35,952 nucleotides of DNA from Mariprofundus sp. (GCA_027019785.1 JALUWF010000293.1:1-35952); one strand, 5' to 3'. Shown: positions 15,701-24,852, numbered from the stretch's first letter. The notes: a model not told the origin generated them from the sequence alone. Numbers and translations: made by a program.

Positions 15701-17094
15701 ACCTCCGCATCCGGTGCATGGCCTTTTTTCAGACGATAGCGCAGCGAACGGAAACTGATACCCAGGGCTTCGGCGGCGCGGGTGATATTGCCGCCGCTAT
15801 CGGCCAGCGCTTCATCAATCAACTGCTGCTCCATGGCCGCCACCCATGTATCCAGATCACCACCCTGCTGCTGCATACTCTGCAGTGAAATCTGCAAACC
15901 GCCCTGTACGCCGGAATACATCTCGGCCAGCAGCGTCGCATCCAGCTCACTGTCTTCCGACAGCGCCAGCATACGCTGCATCAGATTTTCCAACTCCCGC
16001 ACATTGCCCATAAACGGCAATGACACCAGCTCTTTCAGACAACCATCCGTCAGACGGGCGCGACCTTCGCTATATTGCCGCACAATCTCTCTGGCCAGCA
16101 GCGGGATATCCTCCCGGCGCTGTCTGAGCGGCGGCATATGCACCGGCACCACATTCAACCGGAAAAACAGATCGCCGCGAAAATGACCCTGCTGCACTTC
16201 CGCTTCCAGATCGCGGTTGGTCGCGGCAATCACGCGCACATCCACATCGTGTTCACGATCATCGCCCACCCGGCGCACTCGCTTTTCCTGCAACACCCTG
16301 AGCAATTTTACCTGCGCCGATAGCGGCAATTCGCCCACTTCATCGAGAAACAGGGTGCCGCCACTGGCCGATTCAATCAGTCCGGCACGATCCGACTCAG
16401 CCCCGGTAAACGCCCCCTTACGATGCCCGAACAGTTCGGACTCAAACAATCCTTCGGGGATAGCGCCGCAATGCACCGGGATAAAAACACCTTTGGCGCG
16501 GGTTGACCATGCATGCACGACCCGCGCAGCCAACTCCTTGCCTGTGCCGGACTCACCGGAAATCAGCACTGTAAAATCTGACCTTGCGGCCCGTCTCAAA
16601 CGCTCTCGCACCCGCTGCATCGCTTCCGACTCGCCGAGCAACATGTCCCCTGCCGACTCGGTGCTCCCCCCTTCTTCATCCGCACCTTCCTGTTGCGCTG
16701 ACTGACGAGCAATCCCGCCGCTGTGGGCCGCCGCATCAAACAGTGCCCGCTCAACTGCAGAGGCCAGTTCCTCGCCCGATACCGGCTTAGTCAGATAATC
16801 AAAGGCGCCCTGCTTCATGGCAGCCACCGCCGTATCGGCACTGGCATAGGCAGTGAGCAACAGCACCCGCGCCTGCGGCTGTAGTTTTCTCGCCATGGCG
16901 ATCACCTCCAGACCCGCATCACGGCCTTCCATGCGCAGATCGGTCAACACCACATCAAAAGAGCGGCGTTGCAGCTGGCGATCAGCCTCCGCCGGAGCCG
17001 CACAGCTACACACCTGATGCCCCTGTAACTCCAGCCCCATCGACAACACCTTGCGCGCATTCGCCTCATCTTCCACCAGCAGAATATCAGCCAT
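15697..17094 (-). CDS. pilR: Sigma-54-dependent response regulator PilR
   Basis: The 465-residue protein is NtrC-like. It has a receiver with Asp52 in VVLTDLRM, then an AAA+ domain with Walker A GESGTGKE and the sigma-54-contacting GAFTGA loop. FLDEVGELPLSAQVKLLRVLQE, the AATNRDLE sensor region and RLNVVPVHMPPLRQR complete it. The C-terminal Fis-type helix-turn-helix is ALADSGGNITRAAEALGISFRSLRYRLKK. In the family it activates pilA transcription when phosphorylated by PilS. GGAG lies 8 bases before the ATG, 14 bases after pilS. No pilA is in the window, so its target lies elsewhere. The only full sigma-54 consensus I noticed here is before hpnK. Confidence 0.95.
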   Translation of the reverse strand: MADILLVEDEANARKVLSMGLELQGHQVCSCAAPAEADRQLQRRSFDVVLTDLRMEGRDAGLEVIAMARKLQPQARVLLLTAYASADTAVAAMKQGAFDYLTKPVSGEELASAVERALFDAAAHSGGIARQSAQQEGADEEGGSTESAGDMLLGESEAMQRVRERLRRAARSDFTVLISGESGTGKELAARVVHAWSTRAKGVFIPVHCGAIPEGLFESELFGHRKGAFTGAESDRAGLIESASGGTLFLDEVGELPLSAQVKLLRVLQEKRVRRVGDDREHDVDVRVIAATNRDLEAEVQQGHFRGDLFFRLNVVPVHMPPLRQRREDIPLLAREIVRQYSEGRARLTDGCLKELVSLPFMGNVRELENLMQRMLALSEDSELDATLLAEMYSGVQGGLQISLQSMQQQGGDLDTWVAAMEQQLIDEALADSGGNITRAAEALGISFRSLRYRLKKGHAPDAEV

Positions 17095-17108
17095 CTTTCA
17101 TCTCCACA

Positions 17109-18629
17109 CTATTCCCCATTCCCCTGCTCACCATCCAGCGGCCCTACAACCTGAAAACAGACCTTGCCTGCATCCGCCTGCACCGACACAGTCCAACCAT
17201 TGACCAAGCACACCTGTCTGACCGTAGCCAAACCCAGCCCGATGCCACTGGAACGACCAGTCACAAACGGTTCGAACAGACTGTCACGAATATCACCCGG
17301 CAGTTCGCCATCATTGCATACCCTTAGCGTCCAGTCCCCGCCATCAGTCGTCAATGCCAGCCCGACGCGACTCTCGGGCAAACGATTGGCCAGCGCATTG
17401 GAGAGCAGATTATCCGCAACCAGACGAAAATGATCCCCATCAATCTCCAGTTCATCCACCCGGCAATCCGCCTGTACTTGCACGCGATGGGCGATTTCCA
17501 CCCGCGCCAGGGTCTGCCTGATCACCTCCGGCATATAGGTTAACACTGGTGCCGGCTGCAAGGGTTTGGCGTAATCCAGCATCATGGTGACCAGCCTGTT
17601 CAGACGCTGTGTTTCATCCTGCAGGATCGCCTGCATCGCCGCCCGGCTCTCCGGCTTGACTGCCATCAGTTCCAGTCCCTGAGCCATGGTCTGAATGGGA
17701 TTGCGAATTTCATGCGCCAGCATAGCTGCCATCCTGCCCAACAGAGCCATTTTTTCCTGCTGTAACAGCTGCTTCTCAAGGCGTCTGACGTCCGAGATAT
17801 CGACAAGCGTCAGCAGCCACGCGGCATCATCTTCATCTGACAACTGACGCACCATCAGTAACAGATTGCGCTGTGCATCGTCGGCTGAATTTGCATATTC
17901 ACACTGGAATGTCGTGCGTTGCGACTGCTGGAAAAACTTGCTCAGCGCCGGGATGGCCAGCAACGTCGCGACCGTCTGATGGCCCAGTAATGATCTGGCC
18001 GCCGTATTCATGTCGGTCACTTGCAGAGCCCGATCCAGCACAATCACGCCCTCGGCCATTTCGGACATGATATGATCGTGCAAATCTTTGAGTTCCCTGT
18101 GCTGCCGGACAGCCTGATCACTCTGCGCCCGCAAACTGGCATGACGCCGGGCAATATAGGCCATCACGCCCCCGACCAGCATCAGGGCGGAGACCTGCAT
18201 CAGCACATGCAACGCCTGTTGCGTGTTTAGCCCGTCACTGCGGGCCAGCCATGCCTCGCCATAGACCGCCGACAGATAACCCGAGCATGCGAGGATACTG
18301 ATCACGATGGGCAGCAGTCGTCGGGCGTGCGTCCCGGAAGCGATAATAATCAGCCCATACAGAAACGAGAACGGACTGAACACACCGCCACTGGCAAAGA
18401 TCAGGATACTGGCGAGCGTGGTATCGGATGCATACTGGAACACCCACTGGTTTTTTTCGGATATCCGACTGGAGATCATCGCCATCTGAATCAGCAGCAT
18501 CAGCAAAAACAGCACCCCGGTTGAAATGATCAACTGCTGCTGATACAGCTGCGAGGCGGGATAGACCCACAGCACCACCACCATGGCAATCACCGACGCC
18601 GCCATGGCGCGATACAAAATCAGTTGCAT
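17109..18629 (-). CDS. pilS: PilS-type membrane sensor histidine kinase
   Basis: The 506-residue protein has about six N-terminal membrane spans (residues 7-160), a PAS-like sensor (about 185-280) and a kinase core. His306 lies in MLAHEIRNPIQ. The HATPase has DNLLSNALANRLPES, the weakened G1 box VCNDGELPGD, and GRSSGIGLGLATVRQV. In the family PilS senses membrane-inserted pilin and controls PilR. The G1 box lacks the classical DxGxG form and has CNDGELPGD instead, which occurs in this kinase class. The start has a poor Shine-Dalgarno; the gene follows pilC by 70 bases. Confidence 0.92.
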   Translation of the reverse strand: MQLILYRAMAASVIAMVVVLWVYPASQLYQQQLIISTGVLFLLMLLIQMAMISSRISEKNQWVFQYASDTTLASILIFASGGVFSPFSFLYGLIIIASGTHARRLLPIVISILACSGYLSAVYGEAWLARSDGLNTQQALHVLMQVSALMLVGGVMAYIARRHASLRAQSDQAVRQHRELKDLHDHIMSEMAEGVIVLDRALQVTDMNTAARSLLGHQTVATLLAIPALSKFFQQSQRTTFQCEYANSADDAQRNLLLMVRQLSDEDDAAWLLTLVDISDVRRLEKQLLQQEKMALLGRMAAMLAHEIRNPIQTMAQGLELMAVKPESRAAMQAILQDETQRLNRLVTMMLDYAKPLQPAPVLTYMPEVIRQTLARVEIAHRVQVQADCRVDELEIDGDHFRLVADNLLSNALANRLPESRVGLALTTDGGDWTLRVCNDGELPGDIRDSLFEPFVTGRSSGIGLGLATVRQVCLVNGWTVSVQADAGKVCFQVVGPLDGEQGNGE

Positions 18630-18699
18630 ATCAACCGCACTGGCTGCATGTCAACGATCTTTTCGGAGGCCAAACGATGCGAAAGCGATGCCAAACCAA

Positions 18700-19893
18700 T
18701 CAGACGATAGAAGCCATTTTGAAGATCGGCAAATACATCGAAATCACCAGTCCGCCAATGACAACACCGAGGAAGGCCATGATGATCGGTTCCATCAACT
18801 GCTGCATATTATCCACCGCCGTATCGACCTCTTCCTCATAAAAATCTGCAATCTTGCCCAGCATCTCTTCCAGACTGCCGGTCTGTTCGCCAATGGAGAT
18901 CATCTGCGTCACCATCAGCGGAAAAATTTTACTGGCTTCCAGCGGCGTAGTCAGCGTTTGTCCTTGCGATATCGACTCTTTGGAGGAAAGAATCACCTCT
19001 TCAATCACCACATTGCCGGCGGTTTCGGCCACCGTGTCCAGCGATTCCAGAATCGGCACGCCGGCGGCGCTGAGTGTGGAAAAGGTGCGGCAGAAACGGG
19101 CCACCGACGCCTTGCGCAACACATCGCCAAGCACAGGCAGTACAAGCAACAACTTGTCCATCTGATAACGCCCTTTGGGCGTCGTGTAGATGGCCCGAAC
19201 CGCCATCACCATCAAAATCGGCGCTCCGACCACAACATACCAGTAGGCCACAAACACATTGGATATCGCAATAGTAATCTGGGTCGGGGCAGGCAATTCA
19301 GCGCCAAAATCGGCAAACATATCGCCAAAAACCGGAATAACAAAAATCATCAGAATGGCGGTGACAATAAAAGAGACCACCAGAATGGCGATGGGGTAAA
19401 CCATGGCTGATTTAATTTTGGCTTTCAGGCTCAGTGCTTTTTCCTTGTATATGCAGAGCCGGAGCAGAATCGTATCGAGAATACCGCCCTGTTCGCCAGC
19501 CTCGACCAGAGCACAGGTCAGGCGATCAAACTCATCGGGGAACTGACGCATCGTTTCACCCAGCGGATTACCGCCTTCCAGGCTCTGACGCACTTCTCGC
19601 AACAGCTTGACCATAGCTTTTTTTTCGGCGCCGCGTTCTGACAGCTCGAAGCACTGTACCAGCGGCAGTCCGGCATTGATCATGGTGGAGAGCTGGCGAA
19701 AGAAAATAGAAATATCCTTATCGTCAACCTTCTCTGGAAACAGGTTGATTTCAATCGGCTTCTTCTTTACTTTGACATCCACCAACCCCTTGCGCCGCAG
19801 AATTGCCGTCGCAATTTCACGTCTGGGCGCCTCCATCTCGCCGCTTTGCGCGTCTCCCTGCTTGTTTTTCGCCTGCCAAATAAATGTCGCCAT
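18700..19893 (-). CDS. pilC: Type IV pilus inner-membrane platform protein PilC
   Basis: This GspF/PilC-family protein of about 397 residues has two T2SSF domains. The first (FFRQLSTMINAGLPLVQCFELS) and second (FCRTFSTLSAAGVPILESLD) show the duplicated FxRxLxT-GxPL motif. Three long hydrophobic spans lie near 170-200, 215-240 and the C-terminus. It couples the PilB motor to pilus growth. The ATG at 19893 has GGGAG 9 bases upstream; the longer frame to 19917 would read through that site. Between it and pilB lie 244 bases with a CACAGAG palindrome, so expression may be uncoupled from pilB. Confidence 0.95.
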   Translation of the reverse strand: MATFIWQAKNKQGDAQSGEMEAPRREIATAILRRKGLVDVKVKKKPIEINLFPEKVDDKDISIFFRQLSTMINAGLPLVQCFELSERGAEKKAMVKLLREVRQSLEGGNPLGETMRQFPDEFDRLTCALVEAGEQGGILDTILLRLCIYKEKALSLKAKIKSAMVYPIAILVVSFIVTAILMIFVIPVFGDMFADFGAELPAPTQITIAISNVFVAYWYVVVGAPILMVMAVRAIYTTPKGRYQMDKLLLVLPVLGDVLRKASVARFCRTFSTLSAAGVPILESLDTVAETAGNVVIEEVILSSKESISQGQTLTTPLEASKIFPLMVTQMISIGEQTGSLEEMLGKIADFYEEEVDTAVDNMQQLMEPIIMAFLGVVIGGLVISMYLPIFKMASIV

Positions 19894-19942
19894 CAGTTCT
19901 ATCTCCCAACCCGGCATAGCCGGAACCCAACAGGAAACTCTT

Positions 19943-20031
19943 GAACCACAGAGTACACAGAGGAGGTCAAAATCTTTATGTTTTGCTTTTCTCTGCTTTT
20001 CCTCTGTGCTCTCTGTGTCCTCTGTGGTGAG
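19943..20031. repeat. CACAGAG-type inverted repeat, copy 2
   Basis: The left arm (about 19945-19964, ACCACAGAGTACACAGAGGA) and right arm (about 20011-20029) pair with few mismatches around a short AT-rich loop. The right arm shares 30 identical bases with copy 1 (14213-14242). It lies within the pilB-pilC operon, where it would form an RNA hairpin in the intercistronic region. Confidence 0.8.
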
Positions 20032-20097
20032 AATCTTTTGATTTTATGATTTTTGCTTCTTGTACATTTTGCACGAGCTATTTTTCGTAAGGGACTA

Positions 20098-20141
20098 ACG
20101 CACATGGACTTTTTCCACTCCGTGATCATGTTTCATGTTAA
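20098..20141. repeat. Short dispersed repeat, copy 3
   Basis: ACTTTTTCCACTCCGTG at 20107-20123 matches copy 1 apart from two transposed bases. It is followed by the TGTTTCATGTTAA string also found at 13248-13260. The pilB stop codon lies inside this string. Confidence 0.55.
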
Positions 20142-21835
20142 TCCGGCACTGTCACGCGCAGACATTCGGCCAGAGAAATCTCGCCGCTTTTCACTTTTTC
20201 CAATGCCTCCATGCGCAATGTTTTGACGCCCTGACGGATGGCAATAGCATTAATTCTGTCTGAATTTTCACCGGCATAAACGGCTTCCCTGATCTCATCA
20301 AACACCGGCATTACCTGATAAATACCGGTTCTGCCCTTATAGCCGGTACCGTTACAGCTCTGACATCCACTACCGCACATGGGGCGAAAACCGGCCAGTT
20401 CGCTTTCAGGCACGCCTGCATCCAGCAGGGCAGCCACTGGAATCTGCTTGGATGTTTTGCAATCCGGGCAGATACGCCGGGCCAGACGCTGGGCGGAAAC
20501 CAGATTAATGGCGGAACCCACCAAGAATGGCTCAATACCCATATTGATCAAGCGTGTCATGGTGGAGGGCGCATCATTGGTATGCAGTGTCGCCAACACC
20601 AGATGACCGGTCAACGCCGCCTTGATGCCGATTGCAGCAGTTTCATAATCGCGAATTTCGCCGACCAATATAATATCAGGGTCCTGACGCATAAAAGAGC
20701 GTAACACAGCCGGAAAATCCAGCCCGATATCCGTATTCACATTCACCTGATTGATGCCCATGAAATTGAATTCGACAGGATCCTCAGCAGTGCAAATATT
20801 CACTCCGGGTTGATTCAGTTCGGACACCGCCGAATAGAGACTGACCGTTTTGCCCGAACCGGTCGGCCCTGTCACCAGCACCATGCCATACGGCCTGTGA
20901 ATCGCCTCCTGCAACCATGTCAGGGCTTTGCCCGCATAACCTAATTTACTCATGTCCAGTTGCAGACTGGATGGATCAAGCAGGCGCATCACTACCTTCT
21001 CACCAAACAGGGTAGGCAGTACGGAGACACGAAAATCAACCGTTTTAGCGCGCGACAGGCGCAATTTAATGCGTCCATCCTGTGGCAAGCGGCGTTCGGA
21101 GATATCGAGTCGGGCCAAAATCTTCAGCCGTGACACAATAGCCTCGCGCATACCCAGACTCGGCCGCATGATCTCATGCAGCACGCCATCAACACGGTAA
21201 CGCACACGCAATACTTTTTCATAGGGCTCAAGATGGATATCGGATGCGCCGCGCTTGATTGCATCCATCAGAATCAGATTGACCAGCCTGACAATCGGGG
21301 CAGCCTCGATCTCCGCCGATAGTGAATATTCGTCAATATCCTTTTCGGATGTATCCACGACCTCAACATCCATGGCGCCAAGGTCGGCCATGACCTGTTG
21401 CAACTGTTCATCGTTATCGCTCAGTTCGTCCAGCTTTCGGTTCAACTGGCTTTCGGATGCCACAAAGAGCTCAATCTTGCAGCCGCTGATAAAGGCAATT
21501 TCATCCAGACTGTTGATATCATAGGGATCAACTACAGCCAGTTGAAGTTTGTTGGCCTTGCGTTTCAGCGGCAGCGCCAAGTTCTTGCGCAGCACATTCA
21601 GCGGAATCTTGCTGGCATCCGGGTCAATTTTGATCTGTTCCAGATCGATAGACGGGCAACCGAATGAGGCGGTCAGGAATGTAACCAGTTCAGGCTCGGT
21701 AAAAATTTGCTGTCGCACCAGTTGCGTGGTCAAGCTATCGCCATGCAGTTTGGCTTCACGCAATACCTGATCGAGTTGCTCCCGGCTGATCCTCTGCTGC
21801 CTGAGCAACATGTCGCCCAACCGTGACCGATTCAC
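20138..21835 (-). CDS. pilB: Type IV pilus assembly ATPase PilB
   Basis: The hexameric cytoplasmic motor for pilus extension, about 565 residues. The N-terminal GspE/MshEN domain has ALPLKRKANKLQLAVVDPYD. The ATPase core has the Walker A in VTGPTGSGKTVSLYSAV, the Asp box, the Walker B in PDIILVGEIRDYETA, and the His box in ATLHTNDAPSTMTRL. A zinc-binding CPDC...CQSC pair near 450-490 is typical for PilB/GspE. The start is GTG at 21835: it overlaps the aroE stop as GTGA and has GGGAAGG upstream. A TTG at 21850 is less likely. GspE of type II secretion is the alternative, but pilC/S/R/D neighbours favour PilB. Confidence 0.95.
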   Translation of the reverse strand: MNRSRLGDMLLRQQRISREQLDQVLREAKLHGDSLTTQLVRQQIFTEPELVTFLTASFGCPSIDLEQIKIDPDASKIPLNVLRKNLALPLKRKANKLQLAVVDPYDINSLDEIAFISGCKIELFVASESQLNRKLDELSDNDEQLQQVMADLGAMDVEVVDTSEKDIDEYSLSAEIEAAPIVRLVNLILMDAIKRGASDIHLEPYEKVLRVRYRVDGVLHEIMRPSLGMREAIVSRLKILARLDISERRLPQDGRIKLRLSRAKTVDFRVSVLPTLFGEKVVMRLLDPSSLQLDMSKLGYAGKALTWLQEAIHRPYGMVLVTGPTGSGKTVSLYSAVSELNQPGVNICTAEDPVEFNFMGINQVNVNTDIGLDFPAVLRSFMRQDPDIILVGEIRDYETAAIGIKAALTGHLVLATLHTNDAPSTMTRLINMGIEPFLVGSAINLVSAQRLARRICPDCKTSKQIPVAALLDAGVPESELAGFRPMCGSGCQSCNGTGYKGRTGIYQVMPVFDEIREAVYAGENSDRINAIAIRQGVKTLRMEALEKVKSGEISLAECLRVTVPD

Positions 21836-22719
21836 GCTATGCCTTCCCAACCCTGTAATTCAACATACTGACGGCCTAGGTGCTGTTGCATATATCGCAA
21901 TGTCCGGCTGCACTCGGGGCTGTCGCAATGGTGCCACCAGGCAAATGAAGCCGCGCCCTGAGCAATCAGCATGGGCAAGCCGTCGACGCACAGTCGCCCG
22001 CTATCCGTTGCCGATCTGACAAATGCAGTGCCCCCATCCGGTTGATAAACTGCATCAATAGCCGACCCAGAACCTGTTAATATAAATGGGAAATCCTGAT
22101 CCTGTTTCAATCCTATCGTGGTGGTGTTGATCAGCAAACAGGCATCAGCGCTGGCCCTGCTGACATGATCCTGCCGCCACAACAGTGGCTGACAGTTTAA
22201 ATCCGGATATGACGCCTGCGCCGATGTCAGCAGTGCTGCCAGGCGTTCATGATTACGATTACAGATATGGATCTGGCCGGGATGCAGCTCAGCCAGTGCG
22301 CGTAGCACCGCACGTGCGGTACCGCCGGCGCCGAACAACAACACCTGCCGCCCTTCAACATCCACCTTGAGCCCTTCAATCACGGCCTTGAATCCCAGCC
22401 AGTCGGTATTGGTAGCCTGCCAGCCGCGTTCACCCCGGCGCACCGTATTTACAGCGCCAATCAAGTTGGCATCAGCATCGGCATCCACCATCTGAAAGAC
22501 CGATTCCTTGTGCGGCACTGTAACATTGAAGCCCTGCACACCTAATGCCCATAATCCATCCATGGCGGGCGCGAGCATCTCCGGCGCCACTGCAAACGGC
22601 AGATACACAGCATTGCAATGGGCATCATGCAAAAAACGCATCTGAAAGCGCGGTGAAAGCGAGTGTTTCACCGGCCATCCAATAATGCCATAACTCTTTG
22701 TCGTTGCGTCTATGTTCAT
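21832..22719 (-). CDS. aroE: Shikimate dehydrogenase (NADP)
   Basis: AroE reduces 3-dehydroshikimate in aromatic amino acid synthesis. The product of about 295 residues has the substrate motif GWPVKHSLSP near the N-terminus, NVTVPHKESV with the catalytic Lys, NTDWLGF with Asp, and the Rossmann loop GAGGTARAVL. DAVYQPDGGTAFV and GLPMLIAQGAASFAWW close it. NTTTIGL replaces the more usual NAT/NTT-(S/P)-xGM, a conservative change. The ATG at 22719 gives the family N-terminus; an upstream TTG at 22755 adds 12 unsupported residues. It overlaps pilB by 4 bases, placing a metabolic gene inside the pilus transcription unit. Confidence 0.95.
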   Translation of the reverse strand: MNIDATTKSYGIIGWPVKHSLSPRFQMRFLHDAHCNAVYLPFAVAPEMLAPAMDGLWALGVQGFNVTVPHKESVFQMVDADADANLIGAVNTVRRGERGWQATNTDWLGFKAVIEGLKVDVEGRQVLLFGAGGTARAVLRALAELHPGQIHICNRNHERLAALLTSAQASYPDLNCQPLLWRQDHVSRASADACLLINTTTIGLKQDQDFPFILTGSGSAIDAVYQPDGGTAFVRSATDSGRLCVDGLPMLIAQGAASFAWWHHCDSPECSRTLRYMQQHLGRQYVELQGWEGIA

Positions 22720-22787
22720 CCCCGTCAGCTTAGAAACAGAACCCCGATGTGTCAAAGTTTGTCATATTGCAACTATTCAGCATGACT

Positions 22788-22846
22788 GGAGATGCGGCTT
22801 TAACCGCGTATATTTGCATCGTTTGCACGGCTAAAGCCGTACCTCC
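22788..22846. repeat. REP-like inverted pair, copy 1
   Basis: Two 21-base units face each other at 22788-22808 (GGAGATGCGGCTTTAACCGCG) and 22826-22846, whose complement reads GGAGGTACGGCTTTAGCCGTG. The GCGGCTTYAGCCGY palindrome is the core of REP/BIME elements mobilised by RAYT transposases. It sits in the gap between the GspN-like gene and aroE. Confidence 0.75.
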
Positions 22847-22862
22847 GGATCGGTTCTTGAGC

Positions 22863-23756
22863 TCAATGCCCGACAACAAGCGCCTGCCAGCGGGGATTGA
22901 TCACATTGCCGGAGAGACTGAATGCCGCCACCTTGCCACCAAGCATGGCTGCAATCGCATTGTCCCTGCGCATCGGTTGCAGTCGAATGCGACCATGAAT
23001 GCCCCACTGTTGCAGTAACGGTCCGGCTATATGGATAGTGCCCTGACCGGACAGTTTCAGGCTCGAACCGCCCGTAAGCGTCCATTGCCATGATTTTCCA
23101 GATGCTTTGCCAGACAATTTTCCAGACGCTTTGCCGGCCTTCAACAGCAGCCGATAATCACCGAGTGGTTTGTCCAGCCCGGTTACATCAGTTGCCGCCG
23201 AATGCCATTCCAGCTTGATATTGCCATCGACAGGCATCCCGCTGGCAGCATCAAGCAGCATATCGCCCGCCAGTATGAGTCGCCCGCCGACATGAATCGG
23301 CAGTGTTAAACGCCGCTGCCAGAACGGTTGCAACAACGCCACATCCAAATCGCCTTGCAGCCCGGATATACCAATATGACCGGACTGCCAGATCAACAGC
23401 GTTTCGAGTCGCTGACCATTGCTGTTAGCCAACAGGTGGATAGCGGCACGCGCTTTCAACAGCGAACTCCATGCCGGCGTGAGGGTCAACGTATCGATCA
23501 TCATTGGTGCCGGCCACCGGGCCGACCGGATAGAGAGATGCTCCAGATGCAGCGTGAAGCCATCCACATGCAGGCGTTGATATTGCACCACCATGCCGTG
23601 TTGGTACGCCTGATTGTCAATCTGCTCCTGCAACCACGCATCCGGTTGCCAGCGCAGCAGTACAAACAGTGCTACAGCCAGTACAAAAAACAGGCACAGA
23701 TGCCACCATGACAAACCTTGTCGGCGCTCGGATATTGAACGGTTTGAGGCGCTCAT
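22863..23756 (-). CDS. GspN-like (type II secretion N / AsmA-like) protein
   Basis: The 297-residue protein has one N-terminal membrane span (about residues 17-36, WWHLCLFFVLAVALFVLLRW) after a basic cytoplasmic tail. A beta-rich periplasmic domain follows with repeated pattern VDGFTLHLEHLSI, GDLDVALL and GGRLILAGDM. This is the layout of GspN of type II secretion systems and related AsmA-like proteins. A short duplicated segment, KASGKLSGKASGKS near residue 215, comes from a local DNA duplication. It lies 36 bases after the DUF3187 gene and before aroE-pilB. Function in pilus or secretion is inferred; sequence conservation in this family is low. Confidence 0.6.
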   Translation of the reverse strand: MSASNRSISERRQGLSWWHLCLFFVLAVALFVLLRWQPDAWLQEQIDNQAYQHGMVVQYQRLHVDGFTLHLEHLSIRSARWPAPMMIDTLTLTPAWSSLLKARAAIHLLANSNGQRLETLLIWQSGHIGISGLQGDLDVALLQPFWQRRLTLPIHVGGRLILAGDMLLDAASGMPVDGNIKLEWHSAATDVTGLDKPLGDYRLLLKAGKASGKLSGKASGKSWQWTLTGGSSLKLSGQGTIHIAGPLLQQWGIHGRIRLQPMRRDNAIAAMLGGKVAAFSLSGNVINPRWQALVVGH

Positions 23757-23792
23757 CCGCCTGCTCCCCTGTCAGCGAAACTCAACACGGGC

Positions 23793-24788
23793 TCACTTGA
23801 TAGCCCAGTTCAGACCGACAGTGACAGAGATATCCTGCGTGGTCACCTGGCTGATGTTTTCAACGATGGCGGCATGCCAACCCATCTCGGGCGACAAGCT
23901 GCCGCGCATTCCGAAGGCAATCAGAAAAGGTGGATGATCCAGCCCGGAAATGCCGCTATTGTAAGGTGAGTTTCCACCCTGAGCCTGCACGATAAGAGCT
24001 GCGCTGTGGAACAACTGGTAACCTGCCGTCACCGAGCCGCGCAGATACGTGTCGTAACGGATACCCGGCACGTTACCTGCCAGCGGTTGAACCACCCACC
24101 CCTCCAGATGGCCAAACCAGCCACGGTTTTTCCACGAGGCGACAGCGCCGACTCCTACATCAGGAGCGCCGCTGCCCCAGCCGCGCTGCTTTGATGCAGT
24201 CGGCAGCTTCACTGCCGCCAGCGCCGCCAGAGCCCACCCCTCGTCTTCAACCAGGCGATATCGTCCTGACAGCACCACATTTCCCATCTCTACGAGGCTA
24301 CGCCCCTGCCAGCGAACACCTTTGCCATTATCAAACAGATAGGCAAAACTATTATTCGGTCTGAGACTCCGCCCGTTATCAGAAAATCCGAAAGCGTCAT
24401 GAAAAGAACGGATAGCATCGTCAAAAACGCCACTGGAAGGTGCCAGAACGGGAACCCGAAGGGTCAGCTCCAAGTCTGAATTCACAGCGTAGCGAACAAC
24501 AGGCTCCAGTACATAAAGCTCCATATCCGCCAGCAGATGCGATTTGGCTGCGTTATCAATGATATTGACTGTTGAATAGTGCTGATTAAGCTCAAAAAAC
24601 CAGCTTCGATCATAGGAGCGCAAAGCGGAGTCCGGAGTGGGATCAAAGAACCGCATCATGGGAGGATAGAGATTGCGTACCGGCAGTGGCATCGTCATAT
24701 CCGCCGCCTCGACAGATGCGATGGAGCCAGGCGCGATAAAGCATATTACCATGCAAACAATTCCAGCCAAGCAATAGATTCGCCTCAT
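23793..24788 (-). CDS. DUF3187 outer-membrane-type protein
   Basis: The product of about 331 residues has a signal peptide (MRRIYCLAGIVCMVICFIAPG, cleaved near SVEAA). A beta-rich mature part starts PLPVRNLYPPM and has the DUF3187 marks LELTLRVPVLAPSSGVFDDAI and SFHDAFGFSDNGRSLRPNN. It ends in alternating hydrophobic strands closing with Trp-Ala-Ile-Lys, consistent with an outer-membrane barrel of unknown function. The ATG at 24788 has GGGAGGAG upstream; a longer frame to 24854 would begin in the tRNA terminator region. It is the first gene of the long run into aroE and pil genes. A TATCAT -10 box lies in the leader. Confidence 0.8.
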   Translation of the reverse strand: MRRIYCLAGIVCMVICFIAPGSIASVEAADMTMPLPVRNLYPPMMRFFDPTPDSALRSYDRSWFFELNQHYSTVNIIDNAAKSHLLADMELYVLEPVVRYAVNSDLELTLRVPVLAPSSGVFDDAIRSFHDAFGFSDNGRSLRPNNSFAYLFDNGKGVRWQGRSLVEMGNVVLSGRYRLVEDEGWALAALAAVKLPTASKQRGWGSGAPDVGVGAVASWKNRGWFGHLEGWVVQPLAGNVPGIRYDTYLRGSVTAGYQLFHSAALIVQAQGGNSPYNSGISGLDHPPFLIAFGMRGSLSPEMGWHAAIVENISQVTTQDISVTVGLNWAIK

Positions 24789-24852
24789 GTCCGCTCCTCC
24801 CGACTTCTTTGGCCGGGATGATAACAAACCGATCTGGAAGAACCATGAAAAC

